A stretch of DNA of 45,301 nt from Desulfobacca acetoxidans (GTDB lineage Bacteria > Desulfobacterota > Desulfobaccia > Desulfobaccales > 0-14-0-80-60-11). Each line of letters begins with the position of its first letter. Within the stretch, counting starts at the first letter, position 1. Shown piece after piece: positions 44,482 to 45,301 of this stretch. Made by a program: the position numbers and the translations under genes. Under the pieces are notes generated by a model, which was given only the letters and a program-made list of their open reading frames with translations, made no database searches and had not been told where the DNA came from. The stretch is from assembly GCA_020722205.1 (NCBI GenBank), contig DYLF01000011.1:1-45301 (forward strand), in the 5' to 3' direction.

Positions 44482-45301
44482 ATGGGTTTGCTAACAGTTG
44501 GTTGGGACAGGTTCAGGCCCTCCGGTCCCCTCCTTCGTCGTCCGGGCATCGTCCTCCTCGTTTGCCTGACGCTGGCCGGCGCGGTGCTGGTGGCCTATCT
44601 CCAGGTCAAGGACTTTGAGTTCATCACCTGCGATGATGACATGTATGTCTTTGAAAACGCCATGGTGCGCGGGGGGCTGTCCTGGGCCGGGGTGAGGTGG
44701 GCCTTCACTGCTTTCCATGCCGCCAACTGGCACCCCTTGACCTGGCTCTCCCACCAACTGGACTGCCAGCTATTTGGACTTAAGCCCGGCGGTCACCACC
44801 TGACCAATCTTTTCTTTCATATCATCAATACCATTCTGCTGTTCCTGTTTTTGGCCCACACCACCCGGGAGGTGTGGCCCAGCGTGCTGGCAGCGGCCCT
44901 TTTCGGTCTGCACCCCATGCACGTGGAGTCCGTGGCCTGGGTGGCGGAGAGAAAGGATGTCCTCAGCACCTTTTTCTGGCTGACCGTCATGTGGGCATAT
45001 GCCTGGTATGTGGCGGCCCCGTCCGGGCGGCGCTATCTGTCTGTACTGCTGCTCTTCGCCCTGGGGCTCATGGCCAAGCCCATGCTGGTCACCCTGCCTC
45101 TGGTGTTGTTGCTGCTGGACTGGTGGCCCTTTAGGCGGCTGACGGCCACCGCCGCCCCGAAGGCAAAGCCAAGGGGCAAGAAAACTCTTTACCGGCCGAC
45201 CCTTAAGGATTACCGGCCCCTGGTGGTGGAAAAGCTCCCCCTGCTGGCCCTAACTGTCCTCTCCTGCCTTGTGACCTTATGGGCGCAAAAGAGCGGCGGG
45301 G
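44482..45301 (+). CDS. Large multi-spanning TMTC/GT-C-like membrane protein (partial, runs off right edge)
   Basis: Translated by hand from the ATG at 44482; 273 codons to the edge. The first hydrophobic helix is about residues 21-41. Then ITCDDDMYVFEN (acidic motif of GT-C-type transferases after TM1), HPLTWLSHQLDCQLFGLKPG, HHLTNLFFHIINTILLFLFL and LFGLHPMHVESVAWVAERKD are typical of the bacterial TMTC-like proteins that usually end in TPR repeats. They may transfer sugars to proteins or lipids; the exact reaction is unknown. Only the N-terminal part is visible. The upstream 140 nt are AT-rich and could hold its promoter. Confidence 0.8.
   Translation, partial: MGLLTVGWDRFRPSGPLLRRPGIVLLVCLTLAGAVLVAYLQVKDFEFITCDDDMYVFENAMVRGGLSWAGVRWAFTAFHAANWHPLTWLSHQLDCQLFGLKPGGHHLTNLFFHIINTILLFLFLAHTTREVWPSVLAAALFGLHPMHVESVAWVAERKDVLSTFFWLTVMWAYAWYVAAPSGRRYLSVLLLFALGLMAKPMLVTLPLVLLLLDWWPFRRLTATAAPKAKPRGKKTLYRPTLKDYRPLVVEKLPLLALTVLSCLVTLWAQKSGG

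Overview
The window looks like chromosome from a GC-rich anaerobic sulfate/sulfur-metabolising bacterium of the Desulfobacterota (Deltaproteobacteria) type, perhaps Desulfobacca-like. The main evidence is a dsrMKJO cluster, a flavin-based NfnAB (Sud-like) oxidoreductase, a CooC-type nickel ATPase and a tungsten aldehyde:ferredoxin oxidoreductase. The genus is inference; there is no rRNA gene to settle it, and I saw no tRNA, CRISPR array, intact insertion sequence or prophage.

Layout. 1-4950 (minus): the 5' half of dsrO, then dsrJ, dsrK, dsrM and a leading RsbRD-N gene, all behind a strong sigma70-like promoter at 4640-4668. A terminator for the upstream small membrane protein and HAD phosphatase genes lies directly against that promoter. 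6002-15188 (minus): a ten-gene chemotaxis operon transcribed cheY-cheA-mcp-cheW-cheR-cheD-HDOD-cheY-cheX-like-cheB, with several overlapping genes. 15467-22680 (mostly plus): Xaa-Pro peptidase, PaaI-type thioesterase (minus), cooC, AmpG-like permease, THEP1 NTPase, prmA and a Cys/Met-metabolism PLP enzyme. 22700-27386 (minus): a complete branched-chain amino-acid-type ABC importer. 27750-30710: gpmA, an L,D-transpeptidase lipoprotein, a small unknown and a D,D-carboxypeptidase. 30907-33219 (minus): nfnA-nfnB with a CRP/FNR-like palindrome upstream. 33653-35999 (plus): a small unknown and aor. 36331-40670 (minus): a UPF0182 membrane protein, a dihydroorotate-dehydrogenase-like protein and kdsB. 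41012-43597 (plus): clpB. 43770-45301: the remnant of a PEP-CTERM-type surface protein and the start of a large GT-C/TMTC-like membrane protein running off the right edge.

How the parts fit. DsrMKJO(P) passes electrons from menaquinone and/or periplasmic donors to cytoplasmic sulfite reduction. NfnAB balances NADH, NADPH and ferredoxin, and AOR exchanges electrons between aldehydes and ferredoxin; together they are the redox core of an anaerobe. The chemotaxis operon is self-contained: it has adaptation enzymes (CheR, CheB, CheD), one receptor, and a CheX-type phosphatase with an intact active-site motif that could stand in for CheZ.

The most unusual signals lie between the genes. A 60-bp element with perfect 13-bp inverted ends spans the stop of the dihydroorotate-dehydrogenase-like gene and the start of the UPF0182 gene. 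Degenerate tandem repeats with a period of about 7 nt recur at many gene junctions. A canonical G-quadruplex motif and a GC-rich palindrome follow clpB. A two-hairpin leader precedes cooC.
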